A DNA stretch of 64,000 bases from Variovorax paradoxus (GCF_022009635.1 NZ_CP091716.1:6283501-6347500), one strand, 5' to 3'. Shown: positions 45,974 through 56,398, numbered from the stretch's first letter. The notes: a model not told the origin generated them from the letters alone. Program-made: numbers and translations.

Positions 45974-46686
45974 GGCTTGGCCGGCAGCAAGCCGCTCAGG
46001 TCATCCATCGAAACCCGCGTTTCGGGCTTGGACTGAGGCTGCGGTGCAGCCGGCGCCAGGGCCTGGCTCGGCGGCGGAGTCACGGGCGCGGGCGCCACCA
46101 CCTTGACCGGCGGCGGCTCCGGTGCCGGCGCCACGGGAGCCGGACGCGCCTCCTCGGGTGGCTTCACCGCCACCGTCTTGGGCGCCGCCGGCGGTGCCGC
46201 GGCCATCTCGGTCGTGCCGATGCGGATGCCCGCCGTCGGCCCTTCGCCCGTCTGCGCGCTGCGATCGATGCTTCGCACTTCGCCGAAAATCAGCTGGATC
46301 CAGCTCGGATAGTTGTAGCCCGCCGCCGTGCCGGCATCGACCGCCGCGCCGATCAAGCCGCCGATCAGGATGTTCCCGGCCATGCCCACGTTGGCGCGCG
46401 ACACGGCCTGTCCGTTGGCCGGCGCGAAGCCGGGCTGGCTGCATTCGATGTTGAGATTGGCGCTCGAGCGCCTGATCGGCACCGTGTCGCCCGAGCGCAT
46501 CACGGTGTCGTTGCGGTCGTTGGTGACCTGGCATTTGGCGCCGTCGACCACCTTGCCCGCGGCCGTCATGGTCTCGATCTTCACGTTCTGCGTGGTGCCG
46601 TGCGTCACCGACGCGCAGCCCGTCAGAATAGACAGAACACCCGCGCCGACGCACAGGCCCCAAAATCGCCATCCAGCTCCTCGCAT
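45970..46686 (-). CDS. Lipoprotein with glycine-zipper-like segment
   Basis: A 238-residue lipoprotein. The start at 46686 gives a signal sequence with lipobox LTGCAS. The N-terminal half contains KVVDGAKCQVTNDRNDTVMR and a Gly/Ala-rich stretch (NILIGGLIGAAVDAGTAAGY), seen also in small lipoproteins of Gram-negative bacteria. The C-terminal third is a low-complexity Pro/Ala linker ending MDDLSGLLPAKP. It is translationally coupled to the trypsin-like protease gene, so the two probably act together at the envelope. Confidence 0.8.
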   Translation of the reverse strand: MRGAGWRFWGLCVGAGVLSILTGCASVTHGTTQNVKIETMTAAGKVVDGAKCQVTNDRNDTVMRSGDTVPIRRSSANLNIECSQPGFAPANGQAVSRANVGMAGNILIGGLIGAAVDAGTAAGYNYPSWIQLIFGEVRSIDRSAQTGEGPTAGIRIGTTEMAAAPPAAPKTVAVKPPEEARPAPVAPAPEPPPVKVVAPAPVTPPPSQALAPAAPQPQSKPETRVSMDDLSGLLPAKP

Positions 46687-46770
46687 CTGCAACGCCCTCT
46701 TTTTTTGTAAACCGATGTTTCGGCGCGAGAGTCTAGCGTCGTCCATCCCATTTTTTCAGGCCCATTCCCC

Positions 46771-47736
46771 ATGTTCAGTTACCGCCACGCCTTCCATGCC
46801 GGCAACCACGCCGACGTGCTCAAGCACACGGTGCTGATTGCCACGCTCGACCACCTGCTCGAAAAAGACGCGGCCCTCACGGTCGTCGACACCCACGCCG
46901 GCGCCGGCCTGTACCGCCTCGACGGCGACTATGCCGGCACCAGCGGCGAAGCGGCCGAAGGCATCCTGCGCCTTCTTTCGGGCAAGAAGGAGCCGGCCGC
47001 GCCCGCATCGGCTCCTGCACCCGCGGCGAAATCCGCCGCGAAGAAAGCGGCACCCGAGGCCGAAGCCCCGCTGGCCGATGCCATCGCCCGCTATCTCGGC
47101 GTGATCAGCGACTTCAATTCCAAGGGCGGCGCGCGCGTCTACCCCGGCTCGCCGTTCATCATCCAGCACCTGCTGCGCGACCACGACAAGCTCAAGCTGT
47201 TCGAGCTGCATCCCACCGACTCCCGCACGCTGAGTGCCAACATCGCGCAGCTCGAAGCCGGCAGGCAGATCGCCGTGCTGCTCGAGGACGGCTTCGGCAG
47301 CGCCACCAAGTTCCTGCCGCCGCCCTCGCGGCGCGCGCTGGTGCTGATGGACCCGAGCTACGAGATGAAGACCGACTACGGCCGCGTGCTCGACTTCGCG
47401 GCCGAGGCGCTCAAGCGCTTTGCCACGGGCACCTACGCGATCTGGTATCCGATCATTCCGCGCCCCGAGGCGCACGACCTGCCGCGCCGCCTCAAGACGA
47501 TGGCGACCAAGGCCGGCAAGTCGTGGCTGCACGCCACGCTGACGGTCAAGTCGAGCAAGATCACGAAAGACGCCGCCTCGGGCGAAACGCAGCGCCCGGG
47601 CCTGCCGGCCAGCGGCATGTTCCTGATCAATCCGCCCTACACGCTGAAGCCGCTGCTCGCGGAAGCGTTGCCGCAACTGGTGGAACGCCTGGGGCAGGAC
47701 CGCAACGCCACCTTCTCGCTCGAATCGGGCGGCTGA
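46771..47736 (+). CDS. rlmJ: 23S rRNA (adenine(2030)-N6)-methyltransferase RlmJ
   Basis: A 321-residue SAM-dependent enzyme. The family start FSYRHAFHAGNHADVLKHTV and the motif VVDTHAGAGLYRLD are present. The catalytic DPSYEMKTDY (DPPY-type) and the segment FLINPPYTLKPLL follow. An Ala/Pro/Lys-rich insertion of about 25 residues (near 72-96) is not in E. coli RlmJ and explains the extra length; it probably forms a surface loop. It converges with rlpA. Confidence 0.94.
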   Translation: MFSYRHAFHAGNHADVLKHTVLIATLDHLLEKDAALTVVDTHAGAGLYRLDGDYAGTSGEAAEGILRLLSGKKEPAAPASAPAPAAKSAAKKAAPEAEAPLADAIARYLGVISDFNSKGGARVYPGSPFIIQHLLRDHDKLKLFELHPTDSRTLSANIAQLEAGRQIAVLLEDGFGSATKFLPPPSRRALVLMDPSYEMKTDYGRVLDFAAEALKRFATGTYAIWYPIIPRPEAHDLPRRLKTMATKAGKSWLHATLTVKSSKITKDAASGETQRPGLPASGMFLINPPYTLKPLLAEALPQLVERLGQDRNATFSLESGG

Positions 47737-47766
47737 GCAAGCCGGTCGGGCGGCGAGCCCTTCCCT

Positions 47767-48477
47767 TTATTTGCGGCGGCGCTGCGGCACGATCACCTTG
47801 CGCCGCGCCGGCACCTTCACCTGGGCGCGCTGCTGCGGCTCGGCCGACGCCACGGGCGCCTGTGCGTCGCCCGGCTCCACCGGCAGGCCGCCGCAGCGCA
47901 TGCCGTCGTGGTCCACCACCGTCAGCGCCACCTGCTTGATGCCCAGGCCGGTCAGGCCGATGCGGTCGGCCGCGGCGCGGCTCAGGTCGATCACGCGGCC
48001 CAGCGAATAGGGGCCGCGGTCGTTGATGCGCACCAGCACTTCGCTGCCGTTGACGAGGCTGCGCACGCACACGCGCGTGTTGAAGGGCAGAGTCTTGTGG
48101 GCCGCCGTCATGGCGGTCATGTCGAAGCGCTCGCCGCTGGCGGTCTTGCGCTGATGGAACTGGATGCCGTACCAGGAAGCGCCGCCGCGCTCGAAGATCT
48201 CGCGCGGTCCGTCGTCGGGCACGCCGTCGTCAGGTGTCAGCTCGCCCGTGCCGGACACGGCCAGGTCGTAGCGCACCGAAGGCACGCTCGAGCGCGCGGC
48301 AGCGCCGGGCGGCACCGCCAAGGCCCGCGGCAGGGGTTTCAGGTTGCCGCCGCCCTCGGCATCGGTGGCGGGCGGCATGGCGCAGCCCACGAGCGCGCAG
48401 GTCGCGGCCACGAGGGCCGCATGCAGCGCACCTCGCAGCGACGCCGCTACCGTCGCTCCGGCCGCGCGCCCTCTCAA
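47767..48477 (-). CDS. rlpA: RlpA-like septal lytic transglycosylase lipoprotein
   Basis: A 236-residue lipoprotein with lipobox LVGCAM and a double-psi beta-barrel domain (GGASWYGIQFHQRKTASGER; MTAAHKTLPFNTRVCVRSL; VRINDRGPYSLGRVIDLS). RlpA cuts peptide-free glycan strands at the septum. No C-terminal SPOR domain is seen, only a basic tail (PARRKVIVPQRRRK). The TTG at 48477 overlaps the metF stop as TTGA with GGAG about 8 bases upstream; the longer frame lies inside metF. Confidence 0.85.
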   Translation of the reverse strand: MRGRAAGATVAASLRGALHAALVAATCALVGCAMPPATDAEGGGNLKPLPRALAVPPGAAARSSVPSVRYDLAVSGTGELTPDDGVPDDGPREIFERGGASWYGIQFHQRKTASGERFDMTAMTAAHKTLPFNTRVCVRSLVNGSEVLVRINDRGPYSLGRVIDLSRAAADRIGLTGLGIKQVALTVVDHDGMRCGGLPVEPGDAQAPVASAEPQQRAQVKVPARRKVIVPQRRRK

Positions 48478-49298
48478 TCGAGGCGCTCCAGCAGCGCCAG
48501 CGTCGCGGCCGACTGGTTCATCGTGTAGAAGTGCATCGCCGGCGCGCCGCCCTCGGCCAGCCGCGCGCACAGGTCCGTGACCACATCGAGACCGAAGGAC
48601 TTGATCGATGCCGTGTCGTCTCCAAAGCCCTGCAGCCGCAGGCGGATCCAGCGCGGAATCTCGGCGCCGCAGGCATCCGAGAAACGCATGAGCTGCGTCG
48701 AACTCGTGATCGGCATGATGCCCGGCACGATGGGCGTGTCGAGCCCCAGCTTGCGCGCGTCGTCGACGAAGCGGAAGTACGCCTCGGGGCTGAAGAAATA
48801 CTGCGTGATCGCCGAATCGGCGCCCGCCTTCACCTTGGCGGCAAAGGCCTGCAGGTCGGCTTCGGGCGAGCGGGCCTGCGGATGGATCTCGGGGTAGCAG
48901 GCCACCTCGATGTGGAAGTCGCGGCCCGTCTCCTCACGGATGAAGGCGACCAGGTCGCTCGCGTACTGGAACTCGCCGCCGATGCCGTAGCCGCTCGGCA
49001 GGTCGCCGCGCAGGGCCACGAGGCGCTTGACGCCCATGGCCTTCAGCTCGGCGAGTTGCTCGCGCACCGTGGCGCGGGTGGCGCCGATGCACGAGAAATG
49101 GCTCGCCGCGTCCACGCCCTCGGACAGGATCTCCTGCACCGCACCGAAGGTGCCCTGGTGCGTGGAGCCGCCCGCGCCGTAGGTGACCGAGCAGAACTGC
49201 GGCTTGCGCGCATACAGTTGCTGGCGCACCGCGCGCAGCTTGACCGCGCCTTCGGGCGTCTTGGTCGGGAAGAATTCGAAACTCAGCGGAAGGCGCAC
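48474..49298 (-). CDS. metF: Methylenetetrahydrofolate reductase
   Basis: A 274-residue flavoenzyme that makes 5-methyl-THF for methionine synthesis. SFEFFPTKTPEG is the N-terminal motif with the catalytic Glu, followed by SVTYGAGGSTHQGTF and LVALRGDLPSGYG. The segment IVPGIMPITSSTQLMRFSD is also typical. It is the third gene of the unit behind the SAH riboswitch, which fits a methionine-cycle role, and is followed by rlpA with a four-base overlap. Confidence 0.96.
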   Translation of the reverse strand: MRLPLSFEFFPTKTPEGAVKLRAVRQQLYARKPQFCSVTYGAGGSTHQGTFGAVQEILSEGVDAASHFSCIGATRATVREQLAELKAMGVKRLVALRGDLPSGYGIGGEFQYASDLVAFIREETGRDFHIEVACYPEIHPQARSPEADLQAFAAKVKAGADSAITQYFFSPEAYFRFVDDARKLGLDTPIVPGIMPITSSTQLMRFSDACGAEIPRWIRLRLQGFGDDTASIKSFGLDVVTDLCARLAEGGAPAMHFYTMNQSAATLALLERLD

Positions 49299-49308
49299 CT
49301 GCGTCTCC

Positions 49309-50085
49309 TTAGGAACCGTTCGCGTGAACAGCGCGCACGGCGTGAATGAAAAACTCGCGGTTGCCGTCGCCGCCGGCGATCGGGCTGTCGAACCACTGCA
49401 GCACCTTCAGTCCGAGCGCCTCGCAGGCGTCGTACAGGCGCTTCTCGACCACCGCATACATGGACTCGTCGCGCACGATGCCGCCCTTGCCGACCTGGCC
49501 CGGCTGCAGTTCGAACTGCGGCTTGACCAGCATCAGCAGGCGGCCGTCGTCCGCCAGGAACTCGACCACCGCCGGCAGCACCAGCGTGAGCGAGATGAAC
49601 GACAGGTCGCCCACGATCAGGTCGAAGCGCGACTCGCCTTCATCGCCCAGGTCGTCGGGCGACAGCGCGCGCGCATTGACGCCCTCGATGGGCACCACGC
49701 GCTCGTCTTCGCGCAGCTTCGCATGCAGCTGCCCGTGGCCGACGTCGACGCCCACCACCTTCGCGGCGCCGCGCTGCAGCAGGCAGTCGGTGAAACCGCC
49801 GGTCGACTGGCCGACGTCGAGGCACAGCTTGCCGGCCGGGTCGACACCGCTCGCGGCCAGCGCGCCTTCGAGCTTGAGGCCGCCGCGCGACACGTAGCGC
49901 GCCTCGGCCGCGTCGACCAGTTCGAGCTCGGCCGACTCGGGCACTTCGTCCTTGTTCTTGGCGACGTTGCGCCACGCGTCGCTCGTGCCCGCGTCGCGCC
50001 AGCGCATGCCGCCGGCGATGAGCCGCACGGCCTGCGAACGCGACGCGGCCAGGCCGCGCTCCACCAGCAATTGATCTGCGCGCAT
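49309..50085 (-). CDS. tlyA: TlyA-family rRNA 2'-O-methyltransferase
   Basis: A 258-residue protein with an N-terminal S4 RNA-binding domain (MRADQLLVERGLAASRSQAV) and an FtsJ-type methyltransferase domain (LCLDVGQSTGGFTDCLLQRG; DLIVGDLSFISL; MLVKPQFELQPG). Mycobacterial TlyA methylates 16S and 23S rRNA; older annotations call this family hemolysin A. It sits 10 bases after ahcY and 10 bases before metF. Its SAM use yields SAH, the substrate of AhcY. Confidence 0.93.
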   Translation of the reverse strand: MRADQLLVERGLAASRSQAVRLIAGGMRWRDAGTSDAWRNVAKNKDEVPESAELELVDAAEARYVSRGGLKLEGALAASGVDPAGKLCLDVGQSTGGFTDCLLQRGAAKVVGVDVGHGQLHAKLREDERVVPIEGVNARALSPDDLGDEGESRFDLIVGDLSFISLTLVLPAVVEFLADDGRLLMLVKPQFELQPGQVGKGGIVRDESMYAVVEKRLYDACEALGLKVLQWFDSPIAGGDGNREFFIHAVRAVHANGS

Positions 50086-50095
50086 GCGCTGTCGA

Positions 50096-51535
<1,440 letters not shown>

Positions 51536-51606
51536 GAGAACTCCAACAAAACTGGTTTGAAAGATGCCACTGCGTTCGGGGAAAAGGACTCACCGCGAGA
51601 ACAGCG

Positions 51607-51668
51607 GGTGAGCGTGGTTGCGATGTGATCCGAGCCTCACGCCTGGCGGCGCTGCAACGCTCCTCGGG
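51607..51668 (-). ncRNA. SAH riboswitch upstream of ahcY
   Basis: On the minus strand the sequence opens CCCGAGGAGCGTTGCAGC and contains AGGCTCGGATCACATCGCAA, which matches the conserved core of the SAH riboswitch. P1 forms between CCGAG (51667-51663) and CTCGG (51634-51630). The 3' part GCAACCACGCTC can pair with GAGCGTTGC for the pseudoknot. A 6-bp hairpin at 51590-51613 follows and may be part of the expression platform. SAH riboswitches turn on ahcY when SAH accumulates. The ahcY-to-lipoprotein gap (51536-51854) otherwise holds only the ahcY promoter; nothing else is evident. Confidence 0.92.
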
Positions 51669-51675
51669 ACGGGGC

Positions 51676-51704
51676 ATTGTAGACGGGGCGGACGACCGAG
51701 CCAA
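51676..51704 (-). promoter_or_regulatory. Predicted promoter of the ahcY unit
   Basis: Minus strand: TTGGCT (51704-51699), 17-base spacer, TACAAT (51681-51676). The riboswitch core begins about 7 bases after the -10 box, so the transcript would start at the edge of the aptamer. Confidence 0.65.
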
Positions 51705-51854
51705 CCTCGGGGATTTGCACCGATTCGGGCCGTATCGGCTGACATCTGCCAGCCCCGGCGTTAAAGCCCCCTCTTTTTACGATTTGCCCGGGTTCGGTTC
51801 AGCAGCCAGCCGGCTCGCTGCCGGGCCCATCAGACAATGAAGAGGGCTCAACAC

Positions 51855-53972
51855 ATGAAGATGACGAGATATCTCGCGGGTTGTGGGCTGGTCGCCTTGC
51901 TGGCGGCTTGCGGGGGCGGAGGCAGCGGCGGTGGCGGCGCGGGCGGTGGCGTGCCGCTGACGGGCCTGGGCGCCGGGCCACAGGCGGAAGCTCCGGCGGC
52001 AACGCCCGAGTCCGCGCCGGCGGCCAGGGCGGGCAAGGCCACGCTGGCCGGCGCCGACGCGCGCAGCGGCACCTACCGCGTCTATGCGTCCAACGGCACG
52101 CAGCAGCAACTGGCGCTCGACTTCGACGCCGGCAGCTACACGATGACGGACAACCTCGGCGCGGCCGAGTCCGGCACCTTCGCCGAAGACTTCACCGAAC
52201 CGGGCACCTACGTCTTCGCCAGCAGCCGCATCACCACGGCCGCCAACACGGCGCGCTTTCGCGTGGCGGCCGACGTGGTCGTCGGCGCGTTCCCGTTCCA
52301 GACGGCGTATTCGAGCCCCGCGGCCTACGCCGCGCAGCCCTTCGTGGCGGCGCGCGACTTCGTCACCACGGCGGCGCTGCTCGACGGCACCTACAACCGC
52401 TTCAGCGTCACGCGCAGCCCGGGCGGCGCGCAGGACTCGTCGATGCTGGCCATGCGCCTCTCGAGCAGCGGCACCGTGCTGGAAGTCTGCAACGACGCGA
52501 TCATCTACAAGATCGATCTCTGCCCCGCAGCCTCGAAGCGCACCTATTCGGTAGCGGCCGGCGCCGACGACACCTGGGTCGGCACCAACGTGAGCAACAG
52601 CAGCGACATCGCCAACTTCCGCATCGCGCGCGTCGGCGGCCAGAACGTCTATCTCGCCGGGGGCGTCAACCTGGCGCCGGCCGTGCAGTTCTTGCGCATC
52701 GGCCTGCCGGAGTCGTCCAGCTGGCCGGCCACCCGCGGCCTCGGCGCGTCGACCACGGGCAGCTGGGGCAGCAACCTGATCGACACCGCGAACTCGGTGC
52801 GTACGGCCACCAGCCCGGACGGCACCTACGGCGTCCTGACTCTGCCGGTGGGAGGCACGTTCCCGTTGCAGCCCGAGGGCATCCGCGGCGTCAACACCAA
52901 CGGCACGAGCAAGTACTTCGCGATGCAGAACGGCCTGCTGTCGGTGCTGGTCGGCTCTCGCAATCCGAACACGCAGGGCTACCTGCAACTCAACCTGATC
53001 GACACCGGCACCGCGCCCGATGCGCGCAACGGCCGCTACAAGGTCTACGCAGCCAACGGCTCGCGGCAGACGCTGGCGCTGAACCTGGACAGCAAGCGCT
53101 ACGAGATGACCGATGCCGCCGGCACCGTCGACTCGGGCAGCTTCACCGCCGACACGTCGGAGGCCGGCAGCTTCGTGTTCGACAGCAGCCGCATCGCGAG
53201 CCCGGTGAACACGGCACGCTTCCGGCTGGCCACGGACACCGTGGTCGGGTCGTTCCCGTTCGCGGTCGCTCAGGTCACGCCGGCGAGCTACGCGGTGCGG
53301 CCCTTTGTGGCATCGCGCGCGCTGGTGAAGACGCAGGCGGCGCTCGACGGCGTCTACAACCGGCTGGGCATCAACATGACGGCCACCGCCGCCGATTCGT
53401 CGATCACGCAGATCCAGGTCGCCAACGGCGGCACCGTGCTCTACCTGTGCAACGACAACACGATCTACCGCATCGACAACTGCCCGTCGCCCTCGGTGCG
53501 CACCTACACCGTGTCGCCCGGCTCGAGCGTCGACACCTGGCAGATCGTGAACGTGGCCAACCCGTCGGACAACGGCAGCTTCGGCATCGCGCGCATCGGC
53601 GACGAGAACGTGTACCTCTCGGCCGGCATCCTGCCCTCGACGCCCACCACGTCGGTGTTCCGCATCGGCCTGCCCGAGCGCGCGGCGTGGCCCACCGTCA
53701 CCGCGCGCGGCGGCGCCACCAACGGCGGCTGGGGCAGCACGGCCATCGACGCATCGAGCTATGCGCGCACCCGGGTGCTCCCCGACGGCACGGCGGGCAC
53801 GCTGAATGCCTCACTGGGCTCCATGGGCACCATCGGCCCGCTCAACATGCGCGCGGTGGGGTTCCCCAACTCGACCTTGCACTTCTCGAGCCAGAGCAGC
53901 AAGCTGTTCGCGATGGTCGGCGCGCGCAGCCCGGCCACCGCCGGCGCGCTTGAAATCGGCCTGATCGACTGA
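51855..53972 (+). CDS. Large lipoprotein with two tandem domains of unknown function
   Basis: A 705-residue exported lipoprotein, with lipobox LLAAC (Cys19) followed by a Gly-rich linker. Two homologous domains of about 320 residues follow (about 68-388 and 390-705). Each starts with G-x-Y-[RK]-V-Y-A-[SA]-N-G, contains TARFR, V-G-[AS]-FPF and DG-x-YNR, and has a Cys pair (VCNDAIIYKIDLCP; LCNDNTIYRIDNCP), then W-x-x-x-N-V and FRIGLPE. The paired cysteines probably form a disulfide. The start at 51855 is chosen because GAGGG lies 8 bases upstream; an ATG at 51837 adds 6 residues. I do not recognise the family. Confidence 0.82.
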   Translation: MKMTRYLAGCGLVALLAACGGGGSGGGGAGGGVPLTGLGAGPQAEAPAATPESAPAARAGKATLAGADARSGTYRVYASNGTQQQLALDFDAGSYTMTDNLGAAESGTFAEDFTEPGTYVFASSRITTAANTARFRVAADVVVGAFPFQTAYSSPAAYAAQPFVAARDFVTTAALLDGTYNRFSVTRSPGGAQDSSMLAMRLSSSGTVLEVCNDAIIYKIDLCPAASKRTYSVAAGADDTWVGTNVSNSSDIANFRIARVGGQNVYLAGGVNLAPAVQFLRIGLPESSSWPATRGLGASTTGSWGSNLIDTANSVRTATSPDGTYGVLTLPVGGTFPLQPEGIRGVNTNGTSKYFAMQNGLLSVLVGSRNPNTQGYLQLNLIDTGTAPDARNGRYKVYAANGSRQTLALNLDSKRYEMTDAAGTVDSGSFTADTSEAGSFVFDSSRIASPVNTARFRLATDTVVGSFPFAVAQVTPASYAVRPFVASRALVKTQAALDGVYNRLGINMTATAADSSITQIQVANGGTVLYLCNDNTIYRIDNCPSPSVRTYTVSPGSSVDTWQIVNVANPSDNGSFGIARIGDENVYLSAGILPSTPTTSVFRIGLPERAAWPTVTARGGATNGGWGSTAIDASSYARTRVLPDGTAGTLNASLGSMGTIGPLNMRAVGFPNSTLHFSSQSSKLFAMVGARSPATAGALEIGLID

Positions 53973-53996
53973 CGCGCCAGCGCACAGCCCGTCCCG

Positions 53997-54031
53997 GGGC
54001 CGCATGCCGCAAGACCGGCATGCGGCCCTTG
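53997..54031 (+). terminator. Strong hairpin terminator after the lipoprotein gene
   Basis: GGGCCGCATGCC (53997-54008), 8-base loop, GGCATGCGGCCC (54017-54028), then TT. The 12-bp stem is perfect and starts 25 bases after the stop. The T-tract is poor, so termination may need help. Confidence 0.65.
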
Positions 54032-54114
54032 CTCATTCAGGCCTAAGTCGGCCGCCAGCAGATTCGGGCGCCGCGGCGTACATTGCCCCGACCCCCACTC
54101 CGCCGAAAGCCGCC

Positions 54115-54762
54115 ATGCCGATCCTCCTGCCCCACAACCGCCGGGCGCTGCTCGCCGCCACCGTCATCAGCCTGGGCTTCGCCGCGCTGCCGAACGGCGC
54201 ATCCGCGCAGCCCGCGCCCGAGACCGTCCGCATCCGCGGCACCATCGTGCGCGTCGACGCCAAGACCCTCGTCGTGCAGGACCGCGGCGGTGAAGTCGTC
54301 AGCCTCGCGCGGCCGGCCGACATGCCGGTGTCCGAGGTCTACCGCATCAAGCTCTCCGACATCAAGCGCGGCAGCTTCGTCGGCACGGCCGCTATGCCGC
54401 AGGCCGACGGCACGCAAAAAGCGATCGAAGTGGTGGTGTTCCCCGAGGCCGCGCGCGGCACCGGCGAGGGCCATCGCCCCTGGGACCTGCTGCCCGAGAG
54501 CACCATGACCAACGCCACCGTGGCCGACCTGGCCGCCGCGCCGAAGTCGGTGCGCGGCGGCCAGCAGATGCGGCTGACCTACAAGGGCGGCGAGAAGATC
54601 GTCGTCGTGCCGCCCGACGCGCCGGTGGTCACCTTCCGGCCCGGCACCGAGGCGCTGCTGGTGCCCGGCGCCAAGGTGATGGTGAACGCGCAGGAAAAGA
54701 ACGGCACGCCCACGGCATTGCGCGTGACCGCGGGCCGCAACGGCTTCGCGCCGCCGATGTAA
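54115..54762 (+). CDS. Exported hypothetical protein, DUF5666-like
   Basis: A 215-residue periplasmic protein with a signal peptide (RRALLAATVISLGFAALPNG, cleavage near ASA-QP). It has small beta-rich repeats typical of OB-fold metal- or polymer-binding proteins: RIRGTIVRVDAKTLVVQDRG, KLSDIKRGSFVGTAAM and TYKGGEKIVVVPPDAPVV. The ATG at 54115 is the first that precedes a proper signal peptide. The family assignment is tentative and the function unknown. Confidence 0.75.
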   Translation: MPILLPHNRRALLAATVISLGFAALPNGASAQPAPETVRIRGTIVRVDAKTLVVQDRGGEVVSLARPADMPVSEVYRIKLSDIKRGSFVGTAAMPQADGTQKAIEVVVFPEAARGTGEGHRPWDLLPESTMTNATVADLAAAPKSVRGGQQMRLTYKGGEKIVVVPPDAPVVTFRPGTEALLVPGAKVMVNAQEKNGTPTALRVTAGRNGFAPPM

Positions 54763-54918
54763 TCCATCGGTACGAGCACGCGCGCGGGAACCCAAGGGAA
54801 ATCCCGCAGGCATTTTTTTCGCGGCGACATGCCGGTGCGGCGTATCGTGGCGATGGACTTTTGCCGACCGGCCGGTCCTCGCCATCCACCCGTTCACCGT
54901 CACAGGAGATTCCGCACC

Positions 54919-55419
54919 ATGGCCACTGCCAAGAAAGCCGCCGCCAAGAAGACCACTGCCAGCAGCAGTGGCAGCAGCAAGGCGGCTGCCCCCAGCGCCG
55001 CCGAGATGCTCAACCCGCTGAAGAACCTCAAGAACATGACCGACCGCCTGCAGGAGCTCAACTTGACCGGCGGCGCGGGCAAGCTGCTCGAAAGCGGCCG
55101 CAAGGACCTGCAGGCGCTGATGCAGGCCAACGAGAAGTCCTACCAGGGCCTGCAGACGGTGGTGCAGCGGCAGACCGAGATGATCAAGAGCGCCATCACC
55201 GAATGGCAGACCGCCGCCAAGGAAATGCCCGGCAAGGACCCGAAGGAAAACCTCGCCAAGCTCGACGAGCTCGGCCGCCAATCGTTCCAGCGCGCCATCG
55301 ACGACATCAAGGAGCTGGCCAACCTTGCCGCCAAGTCGCAGGCCGACGCCTTCGACGTGGTGCGCCAGCGCATCCAGTCCAACGTGGACGAAGTCACCAA
55401 GCTGCTGCAGCGCAAGTAA
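54919..55419 (+). CDS. Phasin family protein
   Basis: A 166-residue amphipathic helical protein. It opens with a Lys/Ala-rich tail (MATAKKAAAKKTTASSSG), then a phasin region (SYQGLQTVVQRQTEMIKSAI; IDDIKELANLAAKSQADAFD). Phasins coat polyhydroxyalkanoate granules and control their size. AGGAG is 11 bases before the ATG. It is the first gene of a PHA operon that ends with PhaC and a GNAT enzyme. Confidence 0.9.
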   Translation: MATAKKAAAKKTTASSSGSSKAAAPSAAEMLNPLKNLKNMTDRLQELNLTGGAGKLLESGRKDLQALMQANEKSYQGLQTVVQRQTEMIKSAITEWQTAAKEMPGKDPKENLAKLDELGRQSFQRAIDDIKELANLAAKSQADAFDVVRQRIQSNVDEVTKLLQRK

Positions 55420-55445
55420 GAGAAGAACAAAAGCCCGGCCGGCCC

Positions 55446-56366
55446 ATGACCACCGCAGCGCCCCCCATCGAGCGGCGCACGCCCGCCAACCACGTCGAAC
55501 TGGCCTGGAACAGCTTCGGCGACCCCGGCGCGCCGCCGCTGCTGCTGGTGATGGGCCTCGGCGCCCAGATGGTGGCGTGGGACGACGCCTTCTGCACGCG
55601 CCTGGCCGAGACCGGCGGGCACCGGGTGATCCGCTTCGACAACCGCGACATCGGCCACTCCACGCACCTGTCCCACCTGGGCGTGCCCGACATCCAGGCG
55701 CTGATGGCGCAGGCCATGACCGGCCAGCCGCTGCGGGTGCCCTACACGCTGCGCGACATGGCCCAGGACTGCATCGGCCTGCTCGACGCGCTCGGCATCG
55801 AGCGGGCGCACATCGTCGGCGCCTCGATGGGCGGCGCCATCGGGCAGGAGCTGGCCATTCACCATCCGCGGCGGATGCGCTCGTTCACCAGCATCATGTC
55901 GACCACCGGCAACCCGGCGCTGCCGCCGCCCACGGCGGAAGCGATGGCGGTGCTGTTCTCGCCCGCGCCGACCACCTTCGACGCTTACGTGGCGCACCAC
56001 GCGAAGGTGTGGCGCGTGCTGCGCGGGCCGTCGGCTTTTCCGCTCGACGAGGCCCGCGATGCCGAACGCGCCCAGCTGGTCTTCCTGCGCGGGCTCAACC
56101 CTCCCGGCGTGGCGCGCCAGCTCGCGGCCATCCTCGCGTCGGGCAATCGCAAGCCGGCGCTGCGCGACGTGCGCGTGCCGACGCTGGTGATCCACGGCGA
56201 CGCCGATCCGCTCGTGCCGGTGGCCTGCGGCGTCGACGTGGCCGACGCGATCGCGGGCGCCGCCCTGCTGCGCATACCGCGCATGGGCCATGCGCTGCCG
56301 ATCGAGATGTGGCCGCAGATCGTCGACGCCATCGCGGCGCACACGGCCCGTCACTCGCACGACTGA
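55446..56366 (+). CDS. Alpha/beta hydrolase
   Basis: A 306-residue hydrolase with the complete triad: Ser in HIVGASMGGAIGQE, Asp in VIHGDADPLVP and His in RMGHALPIEMW. The oxyanion region is LLLVMGLGAQMVAWDD. It lies between the phasin and the PhaE-like gene, so a substrate linked to PHA, such as an oligomer or acyl ester, is possible. No lipase lid or PHA depolymerase feature is visible, and the true substrate is unknown. Confidence 0.85.
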   Translation: MTTAAPPIERRTPANHVELAWNSFGDPGAPPLLLVMGLGAQMVAWDDAFCTRLAETGGHRVIRFDNRDIGHSTHLSHLGVPDIQALMAQAMTGQPLRVPYTLRDMAQDCIGLLDALGIERAHIVGASMGGAIGQELAIHHPRRMRSFTSIMSTTGNPALPPPTAEAMAVLFSPAPTTFDAYVAHHAKVWRVLRGPSAFPLDEARDAERAQLVFLRGLNPPGVARQLAAILASGNRKPALRDVRVPTLVIHGDADPLVPVACGVDVADAIAGAALLRIPRMGHALPIEMWPQIVDAIAAHTARHSHD

Positions 56367-56398
56367 AGACGATCCACTCGCACCCAGGGAGCGCACGA

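Noticed and set aside
51590..51613. Hairpin after the SAH aptamer as an intrinsic terminator
   Set aside because: Only 6 bp pair reliably and the following T-run is short. It may be part of the expression platform but cannot be called a terminator.
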